In this document: positions 1-9,314 of the stretch, piece by piece | Numbering within the stretch: the stretch's first letter is position 1 | Layout of the letters: every line of letters starts with the position of its first letter | Source of the DNA: Rhizobium brockwellii | Lineage (GTDB): Bacteria > Pseudomonadota > Alphaproteobacteria > Rhizobiales > Rhizobiaceae | DNA: 64,000 nucleotides | Direction: 5' to 3' | Assembly: GCF_000769405.2 (NCBI RefSeq) | Contig: NZ_CP053439.1 | Span: forward strand, 3,840,001 to 3,904,000 | Position numbers and translations under genes: made by a program | The notes under the pieces: generated by a model | What the model was told of the DNA's origin: nothing | The model's database searches: none | The model's input: only the letters and a program-made list of their open reading frames with translations

Positions 1-1292
1 TCTACTCGTCGCGCAACTCCGGCATGTTCATGGACATCCACGATGCCGGCGGCAAGATCCAGATTTTCAGTCACAAGGACACGACCCCGGAAGAAGCCCG
101 CGCGCTGCTGCCGATGATCGACATCGGCGACATCATCGGCGTCACCGGTATCGTCCGCCGCACCAAGCGCGGCGAGCTGACGATCAACGCGCAGACGATC
201 ACCATGCTGACGAAGTCGCTGCTGCCGATGCCGGAAAAGTGGCACGGTCTCTCCGACATCGAGTTGCGTTATCGCAAGCGCCATCTCGACATTATGACCA
301 ACGAGGATTCGAAGCTCCGCTTCCAGCAGCGCTCGCAGATCCTCTCCGGCATCCGCCGCTTCATGGAAAATGACGGCTTCATGGAAGTCGAGACGCCGAT
401 GTTGCATTCGGTCTATGGCGGCGCCACCGCCGAGCCGTTCAAGACGCACCATAACACGCTGAAGCTCGACATGTACCTGCGCATCGCGCCGGAACTGTTC
501 CTCAAGCGCACGCTGGTCTCGGGGCTGACCGACAAGGTCTTCGAGATCAACCGCAACTTCCGCAACGAAGGCGTCTCCACCCGGCACAATCCCGAATTCA
601 CCATGATGGAGTGTTACTGGGCCTATGCCGACTACGAGGACATCATGGACCTCGTCGAGCGGCTGTTCGAGAGCTTAGCGCTCTCCATTCACGGCGCGAC
701 GGAATTCCCCTTCGGCGACAAGACCATGTCCTTCAAGGGTCCGTTCAAGCGCGTCCCGATGCCCGACGCCGTCAAGGAAGCGACCGGCATCGACTTCCTC
801 GCCATCAAGACCGATGAAGAGGCGCGCGCCGCCGCCAAGGCTGCCGGCTTTGCGGTCGAGAAGGATTGGACCTGGGGCGAATGCCTCGCCTTCATCTTCG
901 AGGAAAAGGTCGAATCCACTCTGATCCAGCCATCGCATGTCACGCATTTCCCGAAGGACATTTCGCCCTTCGCCAAGGAAGTGCCGGGCGAACCGCGCCT
1001 GGTCGAGCGCTTCGAGACCTATTGCAACGCCTGGGAACTCGGCAACGCCTTCTCGGAGCTGAACGATCCCGAGGAGCAGCGCCGCCGCATGGTCGAGCAG
1101 CTCGAACAGGCGCATGCCCGCGGCGAAAAGGAAAAGCAGCTGGACGAGGAATTCCTCGACGCCATCGACCAGGGCATGCCGCCGGCAGGTGGCCTTGGCA
1201 TCGGCGTCGACCGTCTCATCATGCTTCTGACAAATGCGCCGTCGATCCGCGACGTCATCCTCTTCCCGGCCCGCCGCAACAAAGCCGACTGA
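1..1292 (+). CDS. lysS: Lysyl-tRNA synthetase, class II (5' end outside window)
   Basis: Charges tRNA-Lys with lysine in the cytoplasm. The reading frame is open from base 3, so the gene begins upstream; about 429 residues are visible of a family that is usually near 500. The visible part starts late in the N-terminal OB-fold anticodon-binding domain (NSGMFMDIHDAGGKIQ) and continues through the class II catalytic domain. Motif 2 is seen as FRNEGVSTRHNPEFTMMECY and motif 3 as GLGIGVDRLIMLLTNAPSIR, with the C-terminal DVILFP typical of bacterial LysS. A rho-independent terminator follows directly. The first in-frame ATG at base 24 is internal and not the start. Confidence 0.97.
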   Translation, partial: YSSRNSGMFMDIHDAGGKIQIFSHKDTTPEEARALLPMIDIGDIIGVTGIVRRTKRGELTINAQTITMLTKSLLPMPEKWHGLSDIELRYRKRHLDIMTNEDSKLRFQQRSQILSGIRRFMENDGFMEVETPMLHSVYGGATAEPFKTHHNTLKLDMYLRIAPELFLKRTLVSGLTDKVFEINRNFRNEGVSTRHNPEFTMMECYWAYADYEDIMDLVERLFESLALSIHGATEFPFGDKTMSFKGPFKRVPMPDAVKEATGIDFLAIKTDEEARAAAKAAGFAVEKDWTWGECLAFIFEEKVESTLIQPSHVTHFPKDISPFAKEVPGEPRLVERFETYCNAWELGNAFSELNDPEEQRRRMVEQLEQAHARGEKEKQLDEEFLDAIDQGMPPAGGLGIGVDRLIMLLTNAPSIRDVILFPARRNKAD

Positions 1293-1314
1293 GAACCACA
1301 TTCCTTAAAATGAA

Positions 1315-1352
1315 AAAACGGGGCGCCCGAAAGGACGCTCCGTTTTGTTTTA
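1315..1352 (+). terminator. Rho-independent terminator of lysS
   Basis: Arms AAAACGGGGCG (1315-1325) and CGCTCCGTTTT (1336-1346) pair over 11 positions with one G-U pair. The stem is followed by TTTTGTTTT and lies 22 bases after the lysS stop codon. The A-rich 5' side could also let it stop transcription from the other strand. Confidence 0.85.
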
Positions 1353-1460
1353 AGCAGACTGGTGAAAAACCGAGCCGATGAACCAAGATACAATGGTTTG
1401 GTCGATCACGGAATGACGTTATTTCGTTGGTTTTTGTTATGACCGAGTTCGTCGTCACAC

Positions 1461-2213
1461 TCAGATCATGTAGCCGCCGGCGACCTCGATTGTCTGCGCA
1501 TTGATCCATGCGCTGTCGTCGGACGCGAGCATGGCGATGACGCGGCCGACATCCTCGGCTTCGCCGATACGGCCGAGAGCCGTCTGTGAGGCAAGCAACG
1601 CGGCGAATTCTGGGTTCTTGTCCAGCGCAGCGTCGGCAAGATTGGTGCGGATAGGACCGGGCGAGATAGCATTGGCGCGGATCCCGCGATCGCCGAACTC
1701 CTTCGCCTGATAGCGGGTCAACGTCTCAAGTCCGGACTTGAGGGCTGCATAGGGCGCAACACCTGCTGTTGCGACGCGAACGGAAGCGCTCGTTACATTG
1801 AGGATCACGCCGCCATCGACCATCAGCGGCAGCAAGGCCTGCGTCAGGAAGAACGGCCCTTTCAGGTGGACATTCATCAGAGCGTCGAACTGGCCCGTCG
1901 TCACCGTCTCCATGAGATTGAACATGCCGAAACCGGCATTGTTGACGAGGCAGTCAAACGTATTCCGGCCCCAATAAGTGGAAAGCAGCCGTTTCACCTC
2001 CGCCACGAAGGCCGGAAAGCTGTCGGCATCACCGACATCGAGGGCAAGCGCAACGGCTTGACCACCGTCTGCCTTGATCGCGGCGATGACTTCATCCGCA
2101 CCTGGCTTGTGGCTGTTATAGGTGAGGATGACACCCATGCCGCGCCTTGCGCATTCCTGCGCTGCCGATTGACCAATGCCACGGCTGCCGCCGGTAATGA
2201 TTGCGATTTTCAT
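1461..2213 (-). CDS. SDR family NAD(P)-dependent oxidoreductase
   Basis: A 250-residue classical short-chain dehydrogenase. The nucleotide-binding TGGSRGIG lies at residues 7-14, NNAG at 91-94, a serine in NVTSAS near 142, and the catalytic YAALK with Y155 and K159. SPGPIRTN follows, as in many 3-oxoacyl-reductase-like members. The start is supported by AAAGGAG seven bases upstream. It is transcribed away from an AraC-type regulator 132 bp off, the usual arrangement when the regulator controls the reductase. Substrate cannot be read from sequence; carbonyl or quinone reductase and sugar dehydrogenase are both possible. Confidence 0.9.
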   Translation of the reverse strand: MKIAIITGGSRGIGQSAAQECARRGMGVILTYNSHKPGADEVIAAIKADGGQAVALALDVGDADSFPAFVAEVKRLLSTYWGRNTFDCLVNNAGFGMFNLMETVTTGQFDALMNVHLKGPFFLTQALLPLMVDGGVILNVTSASVRVATAGVAPYAALKSGLETLTRYQAKEFGDRGIRANAISPGPIRTNLADAALDKNPEFAALLASQTALGRIGEAEDVGRVIAMLASDDSAWINAQTIEVAGGYMI

Positions 2214-2345
2214 CTCTGTCTCCTTTGCTTCGATGGCCGGAAGCTATGGGAAACAGCCGGCGTGCACTCCGCCGGAAACTGCCTCGTTCTTGCCTATTCC
2301 TGCTTTTGCCTTGCGCCGTGTCACTTGCTGGGTCAGGATTTCGTC
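2214..2345. promoter_or_regulatory. Divergent SDR/AraC intergenic region
   Basis: This 132-bp gap must hold both start regions. An imperfect GC-rich dyad, CCGGCG-N7-CGCCGG, lies near 2258-2276. No clear -35/-10 pair is visible. Confidence 0.4.
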
Positions 2346-3236
2346 ATGCAGACAATGCTCGAAGAGATGCGCCACTTGACGGCCCACGCTGAAAACCGCC
2401 CGACGGAAACCGGCATACCCGGCATACTGATGGTCAAGGGGGAGATCCCCGAACACAAGCTGGGCGCCGTTTATGAGCCGATGGTCAACCTGATCCTTGA
2501 TGGCAGCAAGACGCTGACGATCGCCGAGCAGGATTATTATTACGATCCAGCGAGCTACTTCGTGATATCGATCGATGTGCCGGCGACGGGCATGGTGCAG
2601 CAGGCAGGTCCCGACCGGCCCTATATCGGCGTCAGCCTATCGCTCGATCCGGCAAAGGTCGCAGCGCTTCTCCTGGATCTTCCGCCGCAATCCTATCAGG
2701 AGGGACAAAGCGGTGGCTATTCCGTCTGTCGCATGACGCCGGAACTTCTGGGTGCCTGGCTGAGGATGCTGCAACTCATGGAGCGCCCGCAGGATATCCC
2801 TGCCCTCGCCCCGGCCTACGAACGCGAAATCCTCTATCGCGTGCTGCAGGGACCGCAGGGCTGGATGCTGCGCGATATCGCAGCACCCGATAGCGCTCTG
2901 TCGCGGATGCGGCTCGCCATTCGCTGGGTTCGCGAGCACTATGCCGAAGCGGTCGAGGTCGAAAAACTCGCCGCCCTCACCGCCATGAGCGTCTCGGCCT
3001 TTCATCGCCATTTCAAGGCTGTGACGGCGATGAGCCCGATCCAGTTCCAGAAGCGTATCCGCCTGCTGCAGGCCCGCCAGCTTCTGATTTCCCAATCCGG
3101 AAACGCCTCCTCGGTCGCCTATTCGGTGGGCTACGAAAGCGTCTCGCAATTCACCAGGGAATATGCACGTTTCTTCGGCCGGCCGCCGGCGCGCGACGCC
3201 TCGCTGATGAGGGAAAATATCAGGCCTGCCGCCTGA
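2346..3236 (+). CDS. AraC family transcriptional regulator with AraC_N domain
   Basis: A 296-residue DNA-binding regulator. Residues about 15-170 form an AraC_N (cupin-like) sensor domain of the type seen in E. coli YqhC relatives. The C-terminal third has two helix-turn-helix units: VEKLAALTAMSVSAFHRHFK (about 205-224) and SVAYSVGYESVSQFTREYAR (about 256-275). The frame stays open upstream to 1866, but that part is antisense to the divergent SDR gene, so the ATG at 2346 is taken as the start; a second ATG at 2355 is possible. Divergence from the SDR gene suggests it regulates that gene, as YqhC activates an aldehyde reductase; this is inference. Confidence 0.88.
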   Translation: MQTMLEEMRHLTAHAENRPTETGIPGILMVKGEIPEHKLGAVYEPMVNLILDGSKTLTIAEQDYYYDPASYFVISIDVPATGMVQQAGPDRPYIGVSLSLDPAKVAALLLDLPPQSYQEGQSGGYSVCRMTPELLGAWLRMLQLMERPQDIPALAPAYEREILYRVLQGPQGWMLRDIAAPDSALSRMRLAIRWVREHYAEAVEVEKLAALTAMSVSAFHRHFKAVTAMSPIQFQKRIRLLQARQLLISQSGNASSVAYSVGYESVSQFTREYARFFGRPPARDASLMRENIRPAA

Positions 3237-3247
3237 TGCTTTTTGGT

Positions 3248-3976
3248 TTAGTGCCCGCTCTTGGCCGGCGGTTCTTCTGCGGGAGCGTCTTCCGCTGGAG
3301 TGGCTGCATCCTTGACAGCCTGCTCCTGAGCAGACGGTTCCTTGGTCTCCGGTGCTGCGCCATGTCCACCGGCTGCTGCCTTGCCCTCACCCTTCGTGGA
3401 GCCAACCGCGACCGGGTCGACGCAATCCTCGGGGTCCTTGAAGGCGGCGCTGATCATGGCGACCTCGTCGAACGGCATCTCTATCCGCTCGCCGAAGAAC
3501 AGCCCATTTTCACTGGCCTTGCCGTCATAGTAGCGCGCTGTATAGGCCTTGTCGTCGAGGCCGGGAACGGTCTTGTCGGGATGCGGGATATAGACGACAT
3601 CGGCGCCGATCGCCCGGCCGCGAATGTCGGCGCGTAACGTCGGTCCGTTTTCGTCGAGCACCACCACCTGGACCAGATCCGGCTTCTGCGCGGCATAGAC
3701 GGCCTGAGCGACACGAAGCGCAGTCTTGACGCGCGTCATCCCGTCGGTCGGTTCGGTCTTGATGTATTTGCGCACCCAGACGTGGTCCTGCTTGCGGATC
3801 GTCACCAGGTTGACGTCGCTGCATTCGAGCCCGTAGCCGCCACCGGCGGCACCGATCAGCCTGTCCTTGCCGACATAGACCGCCGCACCGCCGGACACGC
3901 CCATGAGAAGAGCGACTCCGCCGATGATGATTGCCAATTTCCGGGAAGGCCGGAAGATGCGCAGTAAGGCCTTCAC
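3248..3976 (-). CDS. Membrane-anchored protein of unknown function
   Basis: I do not recognise this 242-residue protein. A positively charged start is followed by one hydrophobic segment (about residues 10-33, LAIIIGGVALLMGVSGGAAV), suggesting an N-terminal anchor with the rest in the periplasm. A compact middle domain follows, with paired cysteines around YGLECSD and PEDCVDP. The last 55 residues are Ala/Pro/Glu/Gly/Lys-rich and probably disordered. The frame is open 13 codons further up to an ATG at 4015, but GTG at 3976 has GGAG eight bases upstream and gives a better membrane start. It faces the AraC gene convergently with an 11-bp gap. Confidence 0.7.
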   Translation of the reverse strand: MKALLRIFRPSRKLAIIIGGVALLMGVSGGAAVYVGKDRLIGAAGGGYGLECSDVNLVTIRKQDHVWVRKYIKTEPTDGMTRVKTALRVAQAVYAAQKPDLVQVVVLDENGPTLRADIRGRAIGADVVYIPHPDKTVPGLDDKAYTARYYDGKASENGLFFGERIEMPFDEVAMISAAFKDPEDCVDPVAVGSTKGEGKAAAGGHGAAPETKEPSAQEQAVKDAATPAEDAPAEEPPAKSGH

Positions 3977-4154
3977 GCCAACTGCTCCGCCATCTGAAAC
4001 TCCAACGCAGGACAAGTGCTAAGAACGCTAAAGAAATGACGTTTCCGAAAGTTTAAGTGGGCGTGTGAAGCCTGCGCCATTTTGAGAAAACACCAAAAAA
4101 GGTCCGCTTTCCGGGCCGCTTGCCATGGCCTATTCCGCCATGCTCTAAACGCCC

Positions 4155-5063
4155 ATGGCCTTCACGCTTCGCCAGGTTCAATATTTCGTCGCCGTCGCCG
4201 AACAGGGTTCGGTGACGCGCGCCGCACAGAACCTTTCGATCTCGCAATCCTCGGTGACGGAAGCGCTGAAGGAGCTCGAAACCGACCTCGGCGTCGCGCT
4301 CTTCGAGCGCCATCCGCGCGGCCTGACGATCACCCATAACGGCCACCAGTTCCTGCGTCACGCGACGAAGATCCTGGCCTCCGTCTCCGATGCACGGACC
4401 AGCTTTTCCGGCCAGCAAAGCGCCCTCTCCGGCACGCTGAACATCGGCGTCACCTCGCTTGTCGCCGGCTACGTCCTCTCCGACCTGCTGGCACGATATC
4501 GGCGCGCTTGTCCTGATATCGAGGTCAGCGCCATCGAGGACAATGGCGGTTACCTCGAACATCTCCTGGTCGGCGGCGAACTTGATGTCGCCGTGATGGT
4601 GATTTCGAACCTGCGCGACCGGATGGCGCTGCAGGCAGAAATCCTCGAAACCTCGCCCTATCGACTATGGTTGCCGATGGGCCACCCGCTGGTCTCGGCC
4701 GACATCATCTCGGTCGCCGACATCGCCCGCGAACCGCTGATCATGCTGACGGTCGACGAAATCGAGGAGAACACCGGCAAGCTGCTCTCAGCCCTCGGCG
4801 CCCGCCCGCATGTCGCCTTCCGCACCCGCTCGGTGGAGGCGGTGCGCAGCCTGGTTGCAACAGGCGCCGGCGTGGCCCTGCTTCCCGATCTCGTCTACCG
4901 TCCATGGTCGCTGGAAGGCGACCGCATCGAGAGCCGCGACGTCTCCGGTTCGCTGCCGGTCGTCCAGGTCGGCATGGTCTGGCGCAAGGGCTCCAGCCTG
5001 CCGCAGGCGGCGCGCGACTTCGTCGGCATCGCCGAAAGCTTGCGCTCCGGGCGAATCCGCTGA
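4155..5063 (+). CDS. LysR family transcriptional regulator
   Basis: A 302-residue LysR-type regulator. The N-terminal winged helix-turn-helix is typical: LRQVQYFVAVAEQGSVTRAA, then SISQSSVTEALKELE and LGVALFERHPRG. The rest is the periplasmic-binding-protein-like effector domain. It lies immediately upstream of, and in the same direction as, the putrescine transport/oxidation operon, 113 bp from ydcS. The stop codon overlaps a perfect palindrome at 5062-5082 that may be its operator. E. coli controls the equivalent operon with a MocR-type protein (YdcR), so regulator replacement is implied. The effector is unknown; putrescine or a breakdown product is a guess. Confidence 0.9.
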   Translation: MAFTLRQVQYFVAVAEQGSVTRAAQNLSISQSSVTEALKELETDLGVALFERHPRGLTITHNGHQFLRHATKILASVSDARTSFSGQQSALSGTLNIGVTSLVAGYVLSDLLARYRRACPDIEVSAIEDNGGYLEHLLVGGELDVAVMVISNLRDRMALQAEILETSPYRLWLPMGHPLVSADIISVADIAREPLIMLTVDEIEENTGKLLSALGARPHVAFRTRSVEAVRSLVATGAGVALLPDLVYRPWSLEGDRIESRDVSGSLPVVQVGMVWRKGSSLPQAARDFVGIAESLRSGRIR

Positions 5064-5082
5064 TATCGGAATTTCCGATATC
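5062..5082. promoter_or_regulatory. Perfect palindrome between lysR and ydcS
   Basis: Arms GATATCGGAA (5062-5071) and TTCCGATATC (5073-5082) are perfect inverse complements around one central T. The site overlaps the lysR stop codon and lies 94 bp upstream of the ydcS start. A second weaker dyad, GCGAAA with TTTCGC, is at 5104-5122. Possible LysR operator, or a small hairpin at the lysR end. Confidence 0.5.
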
Positions 5083-5176
5083 GCCTTTCTGATAAATGAA
5101 TTTGCGAAAGCGGTTTTTTCGCGTCACCTTTTCATTCGGGAACAAACCGCCACAGAAGTGGCAAACCGGGAGACGG

Positions 5177-6340
5177 ATGATGACGAATCTGTTGAAATCC
5201 TGCACGGCAGCGCTCGCCTGCCTGAGCTTCGCGACGCAGGTGATCGCCGCCGAACCGCTGAAGGCGCTCGGCAAGAGCGAAGGTGCGGTCAGCATTGTCG
5301 CCTGGGCCGGCTATATCGAACGCGGCGAAACCGACAAGAACTACGACTGGGTCACCGATTTCGAAAAGGAGACCGGCTGCAAGGTTTCCGTCAAGACCGC
5401 CGCCACTTCGGATGAAATGGTTTCGCTGATGAACGAAGGCGGCTTCGATCTCGTCACGGCATCGGGCGACGCCTCGCTCCGCCTTATCGCCGGCAAGCGT
5501 GTCCAGCCGATCAACACCGATCTGATCCCGAGCTTCAAGACAGTCGACGAGCGCCTGCAGAACGGACCGTGGTATACGGTCGGCGGCGTGCATTACGGCG
5601 TGCCCTATCTCTGGGGGCCGAATGTGCTGATGTACAATACCGATGCCTTCAAGGACAAGGCGCCGACCAGCTGGAACGTCGTCTTCGAGGAGCAGACACT
5701 GCCGGACGGCAAGTCGAACAAGGGCCGCGTCCAGGCCTATGACGGCGCGATCTACATTGCCGACGCCGCCATGTATCTGATGGCCCATAAGCCGGATCTC
5801 GGCATCAAGGACCCCTACGAATTGAACGAGGACCAGTACAAGGCCGCCCTCGACCTGTTGCGCGGCCAGCGCAAGCTCGTCTCCCGCTACTGGCACGATG
5901 CGATGATCCAGATCGACGACTTCAAGAACGAAGGCGTCGTCGCTTCCGGCTCCTGGCCTTTCCAGGTGAACCTGCTGCAGGCAGACAAGCAGAAGATCGC
6001 CTCCACCTTCCCGGATGAAGGCGTTACCGGCTGGGCCGACACCACCATGCTGCACGCCGACAGCGAGCATCCGAACTGCGCCTATATGTGGATGGAACAT
6101 TCGCTGAAGTCCAAGGTCCAGGGTGACGCCGCCGCTTGGTTCGGCGCCGTTCCCTCCGTTCCCGCCGCCTGCAAGGGCAACGAACTGATGGGGGATAGCG
6201 GCTGCGCCACCAACGGCTTCGATCACTTCGACAAGATCAAGTTCTGGAAGACCCCGGTCGCCAAATGCGCCACGCAAAGCGAATGCGTGCCGTACCATCG
6301 CTGGGTGTCGGATTATATTGGCGTGATCGGCGGACGGTGA
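5177..6340 (+). CDS. ydcS: YdcS-type putrescine ABC transporter substrate-binding protein
   Basis: Periplasmic solute receptor for polyamines. The 387-residue protein begins with a signal peptide (MTNLLKSCTAALACLSFATQ, cleavage near VIAA). Long stretches match E. coli YdcS as I recall it: YIERGETDKNYDWVTDFEKE, KTAATSDEMVSLM, LVTASGDASLRLI, and QDYIxxxGGR-like at the C-terminus. The frame is open from 5096, but ATG at 5177 follows GGGAG and leads into the signal peptide; ATG at 5180 is equally possible. First gene of a set with an ATPase, two permeases and an aminobutyraldehyde dehydrogenase. E. coli YdcS has also been reported to have polyhydroxybutyrate synthase activity; whether that holds here is unknown. 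Confidence 0.93.
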   Translation: MMTNLLKSCTAALACLSFATQVIAAEPLKALGKSEGAVSIVAWAGYIERGETDKNYDWVTDFEKETGCKVSVKTAATSDEMVSLMNEGGFDLVTASGDASLRLIAGKRVQPINTDLIPSFKTVDERLQNGPWYTVGGVHYGVPYLWGPNVLMYNTDAFKDKAPTSWNVVFEEQTLPDGKSNKGRVQAYDGAIYIADAAMYLMAHKPDLGIKDPYELNEDQYKAALDLLRGQRKLVSRYWHDAMIQIDDFKNEGVVASGSWPFQVNLLQADKQKIASTFPDEGVTGWADTTMLHADSEHPNCAYMWMEHSLKSKVQGDAAAWFGAVPSVPAACKGNELMGDSGCATNGFDHFDKIKFWKTPVAKCATQSECVPYHRWVSDYIGVIGGR

Positions 6341-6366
6341 ACCGGGCCGGTCCACTTGGGTAAAGT

Positions 6367-6490
6367 CCCTCCCCAACGCCTTCCCACAAGGGAGGGCCTT
6401 GAATGGCACCGTCGAATCCTGCCGAAACACCAAGGTATTTGCAAATGGGTACGGCAGGTTAAGCCCCTCCCCCTCGTGGGGAGGGGTTTG
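6367..6490 (+). repeat. Two GC-rich hairpins between ydcS and ydcT
   Basis: The 210-bp gap holds two hairpins. CCCTCCC (6367-6373) pairs with GGGAGGG (6390-6396), and CCCCTCCCC (6464-6472) pairs with GGGGAGGGG (6478-6486) around CTCGT. The second is followed only by TTT, so it is a weak terminator or an mRNA-protecting hairpin. Similar CTCCC/GGGAG hairpins occur at 37742-37760 and at the end of the SorC gene (about 21953), so this is probably a dispersed family. Confidence 0.6.
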
Positions 6491-6550
6491 GGGCGGGCCG
6501 CATAAACCCAAGACCGCAGCCTCTCTAAAGCAAAGAAGCCGGAGCCCCCA

Positions 6551-7537
6551 ATGACGTCAGCCGTCCGTTTCCAGCAGGTATCGCGCCATTTCGGCCAGGT
6601 TCGGGCCGTCGATGGCGTCGATCTCGAGATCGCACCCGGCGAATTCTTTGCGATGCTCGGGCCGTCCGGCTCCGGCAAGACGACCTGCCTGCGATTGATC
6701 GCCGGCTTCGAGCAGCCGACCGCGGGCCATATCCAGATCTTCGGCGAAACGGCCGACGGCGTTCCGCCCTATCGCCGCAACGTCAACACCGTGTTCCAGG
6801 ACTACGCGCTCTTCCCGCATCTCAATATCCTCGACAATGTTGCCTATGGTTTGATGGTCAAGGGCGTCGGCAAGGCGGAGCGAATGAAGGCGGCAGGCGA
6901 TGCCCTCGAACTCGTCAAGCTGCCGGGCTACGGCGCCCGCCGCCCCGGCCAGCTGTCCGGTGGCCAGCGCCAGCGCGTGGCGCTCGCCCGCGCGCTCGTC
7001 AACAAGCCTAGGGTGCTGCTGCTCGACGAGCCGCTCGGCGCTCTTGATCTGAAACTGCGCGAACAGATGCAGGAGGAGTTGAAGAGCCTGCAGCGCGCGC
7101 TCGGCATCACCTTCGTCTTCGTCACCCACGATCAGGGCGAGGCGCTGTCCATGGCCGACCGCGTTGCCGTCTTCAACGACGGCAACATCGTCCAGGAGGG
7201 CACGCCGCAGGATATCTACCGCCGCCCGAAGAACCGCTTCGTCGCCGATTTCGTCGGCTCGTCGAACGTCATTGCGCCTGATCTGATGGCCTCGCTCGGC
7301 GGCGAAAGACGCTGGGCAAGCCTTCGTCCCGAAGCAATCCGGCTGGCAGGCGAAGGCGTCGAGGCGCAGGTCGACAATGCGAGCTTCCTCGGCGCAGCCA
7401 CGCGCCTCACCGTTGGCCTCCGGGGGGCGCGGCTGCATGTGATGCTGCCGGCCGGCGCAGATGTGCCTGTCGTCGGCGCCGGCATACGCCTTGGCTGGCA
7501 GCCCGGCGATATCCACTACATGGATGACGCGGCATGA
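6551..7537 (+). CDS. ydcT: Putrescine ABC transporter ATP-binding protein
   Basis: A 328-residue ATPase that powers polyamine import from the cytoplasmic face. Walker A GPSGSGKTT is at 37-45, the Q-loop in VFQDYALFP about 81-89, signature LSGGQ at 135-139, Walker B VLLLDEP at 155-161 and the H-loop histidine at 193. A C-terminal TOBE-like domain follows, as in PotA/YdcT. The start has GGAG upstream. The stop overlaps the next start (ATGA, 7534-7537), indicating translational coupling to ydcU. Confidence 0.93.
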   Translation: MTSAVRFQQVSRHFGQVRAVDGVDLEIAPGEFFAMLGPSGSGKTTCLRLIAGFEQPTAGHIQIFGETADGVPPYRRNVNTVFQDYALFPHLNILDNVAYGLMVKGVGKAERMKAAGDALELVKLPGYGARRPGQLSGGQRQRVALARALVNKPRVLLLDEPLGALDLKLREQMQEELKSLQRALGITFVFVTHDQGEALSMADRVAVFNDGNIVQEGTPQDIYRRPKNRFVADFVGSSNVIAPDLMASLGGERRWASLRPEAIRLAGEGVEAQVDNASFLGAATRLTVGLRGARLHVMLPAGADVPVVGAGIRLGWQPGDIHYMDDAA

Positions 7538-8499
7538 CGGCGATCTTCATCACCACCGATGAGGCGACATCGATTCTTCCCGGGCGCGGCGGCCTCTTCG
7601 GCCGGCTGTCCGATGCCTTCTGGCGGCACCCGAAGCTGCTACTCTTCCTGATGCTGACGCCGCCGCTGCTCTGGCTCGGCATCATCTATATCGGTTCGCT
7701 GCTCGCCCTGCTTCTGCAGAGTTTCTTTTCGATCGACGATTTCTCAGGCCTGGTGAATTACGAATTCACCCTTTCGACCTATGCGCAGCTTCTAAACCCG
7801 ACGAATTTCGACATCATCATCCGCACTTTCGTCATGGCAGCGCTGGTGACCATCGCTTCCGCCTTGATCGCCTTCCCGATCGCCTACTACACAGCGCGTT
7901 ATGCGCAAGGCAAATGGAAGGCGCTTTTCTATCTCGGCATCATGCTGCCGCTCTGGTCGAGCTATCTCGTCAAGATCTACGCCTGGAAGCTGATCCTCGC
8001 CAAGGAAGGCATCCTCACCTGGATCTTCGAGAAGCTGCATCTCTCCTGGCTGCTGGACGGCATCCTGAACCTGCCTGTTATCGGCGGCAATTCGCTCTCG
8101 GTGAGCTACCTCGGCACCTTCATCGTCTTCGTCTATATCTGGCTTCCCTATATGATCCTACCGACGCAGGCGGCCCTTGAGCGTGTACCTGGCAATCTGA
8201 TCGAGGCCTCGGCGGATCTCGGCGCCACGCCGCGCCAGACTTTCCGCACCGTGCTGCTGCCGCTGGCATTGCCCGGCATCGTTGCCGGTTCGATCTTCAC
8301 CTTCTCGCTGACATTGGGCGATTATATCATCCCGCAGATCATCGGCTCGTCCAGGCTCTTCATCGGTCAGGCGGTCTATACCCAGCAGGGAACGGCCGGC
8401 AACGTGCCGCTGGCCGCCGCCTTCTCCGTCGTGCCGATCGTCATCATGGCGCTCTATCTCTGGCTCGCCAAGAAACAGGGGGCCTTCGATGCGCTCTGA
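7534..8499 (+). CDS. ydcU: Putrescine ABC transporter permease (PotB-like)
   Basis: A 321-residue inner-membrane permease with about six membrane segments after a cytoplasmic N-terminus of some 30 residues. The EAA loop that docks on the ATPase reads [20 protein letters not shown], followed by [20 protein letters not shown]. PotB/YdcU type. It overlaps ydcT by 4 bp and ydcV by 11 bp, so the three are translated as a unit. Confidence 0.93.
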   Translation: MTAIFITTDEATSILPGRGGLFGRLSDAFWRHPKLLLFLMLTPPLLWLGIIYIGSLLALLLQSFFSIDDFSGLVNYEFTLSTYAQLLNPTNFDIIIRTFVMAALVTIASALIAFPIAYYTARYAQGKWKALFYLGIMLPLWSSYLVKIYAWKLILAKEGILTWIFEKLHLSWLLDGILNLPVIGGNSLSVSYLGTFIVFVYIWLPYMILPTQAALERVPGNLIEASADLGATPRQTFRTVLLPLALPGIVAGSIFTFSLTLGDYIIPQIIGSSRLFIGQAVYTQQGTAGNVPLAAAFSVVPIVIMALYLWLAKKQGAFDAL

Positions 8500-9301
8500 C
8501 CTCAAGACATCGCCGCTTCCCCTGAAGATCGCAGCCGCCGGCGGGCTGCTCTTCCTGCACCTGCCGATCCTGCTGATCTTCGTCTACGCCTTCACGACGG
8601 ACGAGAAGAGCTATCAGTGGCCGCCACCCGGCCTGACGGTGCAATGGTTCACTGTCGCCTGGAACCGGCCGGATGTCTGGTCGGCGCTCGGGCTTTCCGT
8701 GCAGGTCGCCGTCATCGCCACGGCGATCGCGCTGGTCCTCGGCACGCTCTGTGCCGCAGCCGTCAGCCAGACGAAATTCTTCGGCCGCGAGGCGATCTCG
8801 CTGCTGGTCATCCTGCCGATCGCCCTTCCCGGCATCATTACCGGCATTGCGCTCCGCTCCGCCTTCAGCCTGTTCGACATCCCGTTTTCGGTCTGGACCA
8901 TCGTGCTCGGCCACGCCACCTTCTGCGTCGTCGTCGTCTACAACAATGCGGTCGCCCGCTTCCGCCGCACCTCTGCATCGCTGATCGAGGCCTCGATGGA
9001 TCTCGGCGCCGACGGCTTTCAGACCTTCCGCCATGTCATCCTGCCGAATATCGGCACTGCCCTGCTCGCCGGCGGCATGCTCGCCTTCGCGCTGTCCTTC
9101 GACGAGGTCATCGTCACCACCTTCACCGGCGGCCAGCAATCGACCTTGCCGATCTGGATGCTCGAAGAGCTCATCCGCCCGCGCCAGCGCCCAGTGACCA
9201 ACGTGGTCGCCATGGTCGTGGTGCTCGTCACCTTCCTGCCGATCCTGGCAGCCTATTACCTCACCCGCGACGGCGACCAGATCGCCGGCGCCGGCAAATA
9301 A
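8489..9301 (+). CDS. ydcV: Putrescine ABC transporter permease (PotC-like)
   Basis: The second membrane subunit, 270 residues with about six membrane segments. The EAA motif is [20 protein letters not shown], then [15 protein letters not shown], a stretch typical of PotC/YdcV. It starts inside the 3' end of ydcU and is 13 bp from the dehydrogenase gene. Confidence 0.93.
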   Translation: MRSDLKTSPLPLKIAAAGGLLFLHLPILLIFVYAFTTDEKSYQWPPPGLTVQWFTVAWNRPDVWSALGLSVQVAVIATAIALVLGTLCAAAVSQTKFFGREAISLLVILPIALPGIITGIALRSAFSLFDIPFSVWTIVLGHATFCVVVVYNNAVARFRRTSASLIEASMDLGADGFQTFRHVILPNIGTALLAGGMLAFALSFDEVIVTTFTGGQQSTLPIWMLEELIRPRQRPVTNVVAMVVVLVTFLPILAAYYLTRDGDQIAGAGK

Positions 9302-9314
9302 CAGGGAGAACATC

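Noticed and set aside
675..1301. Long minus-strand open frame inside lysS
   Set aside because: It is a GC-rich antisense shadow of lysS with no ribosome site and no recognisable domain.
1866..2345. N-terminal extension of the AraC regulator
   Set aside because: It is antisense to the SDR gene and contains no known domain; the cupin-like domain begins soon after ATG 2346.
5132..6511. 459-codon minus-strand frame across ydcS
   Set aside because: It is antisense to a clear ydcS gene; its composition reflects codon-position GC bias.
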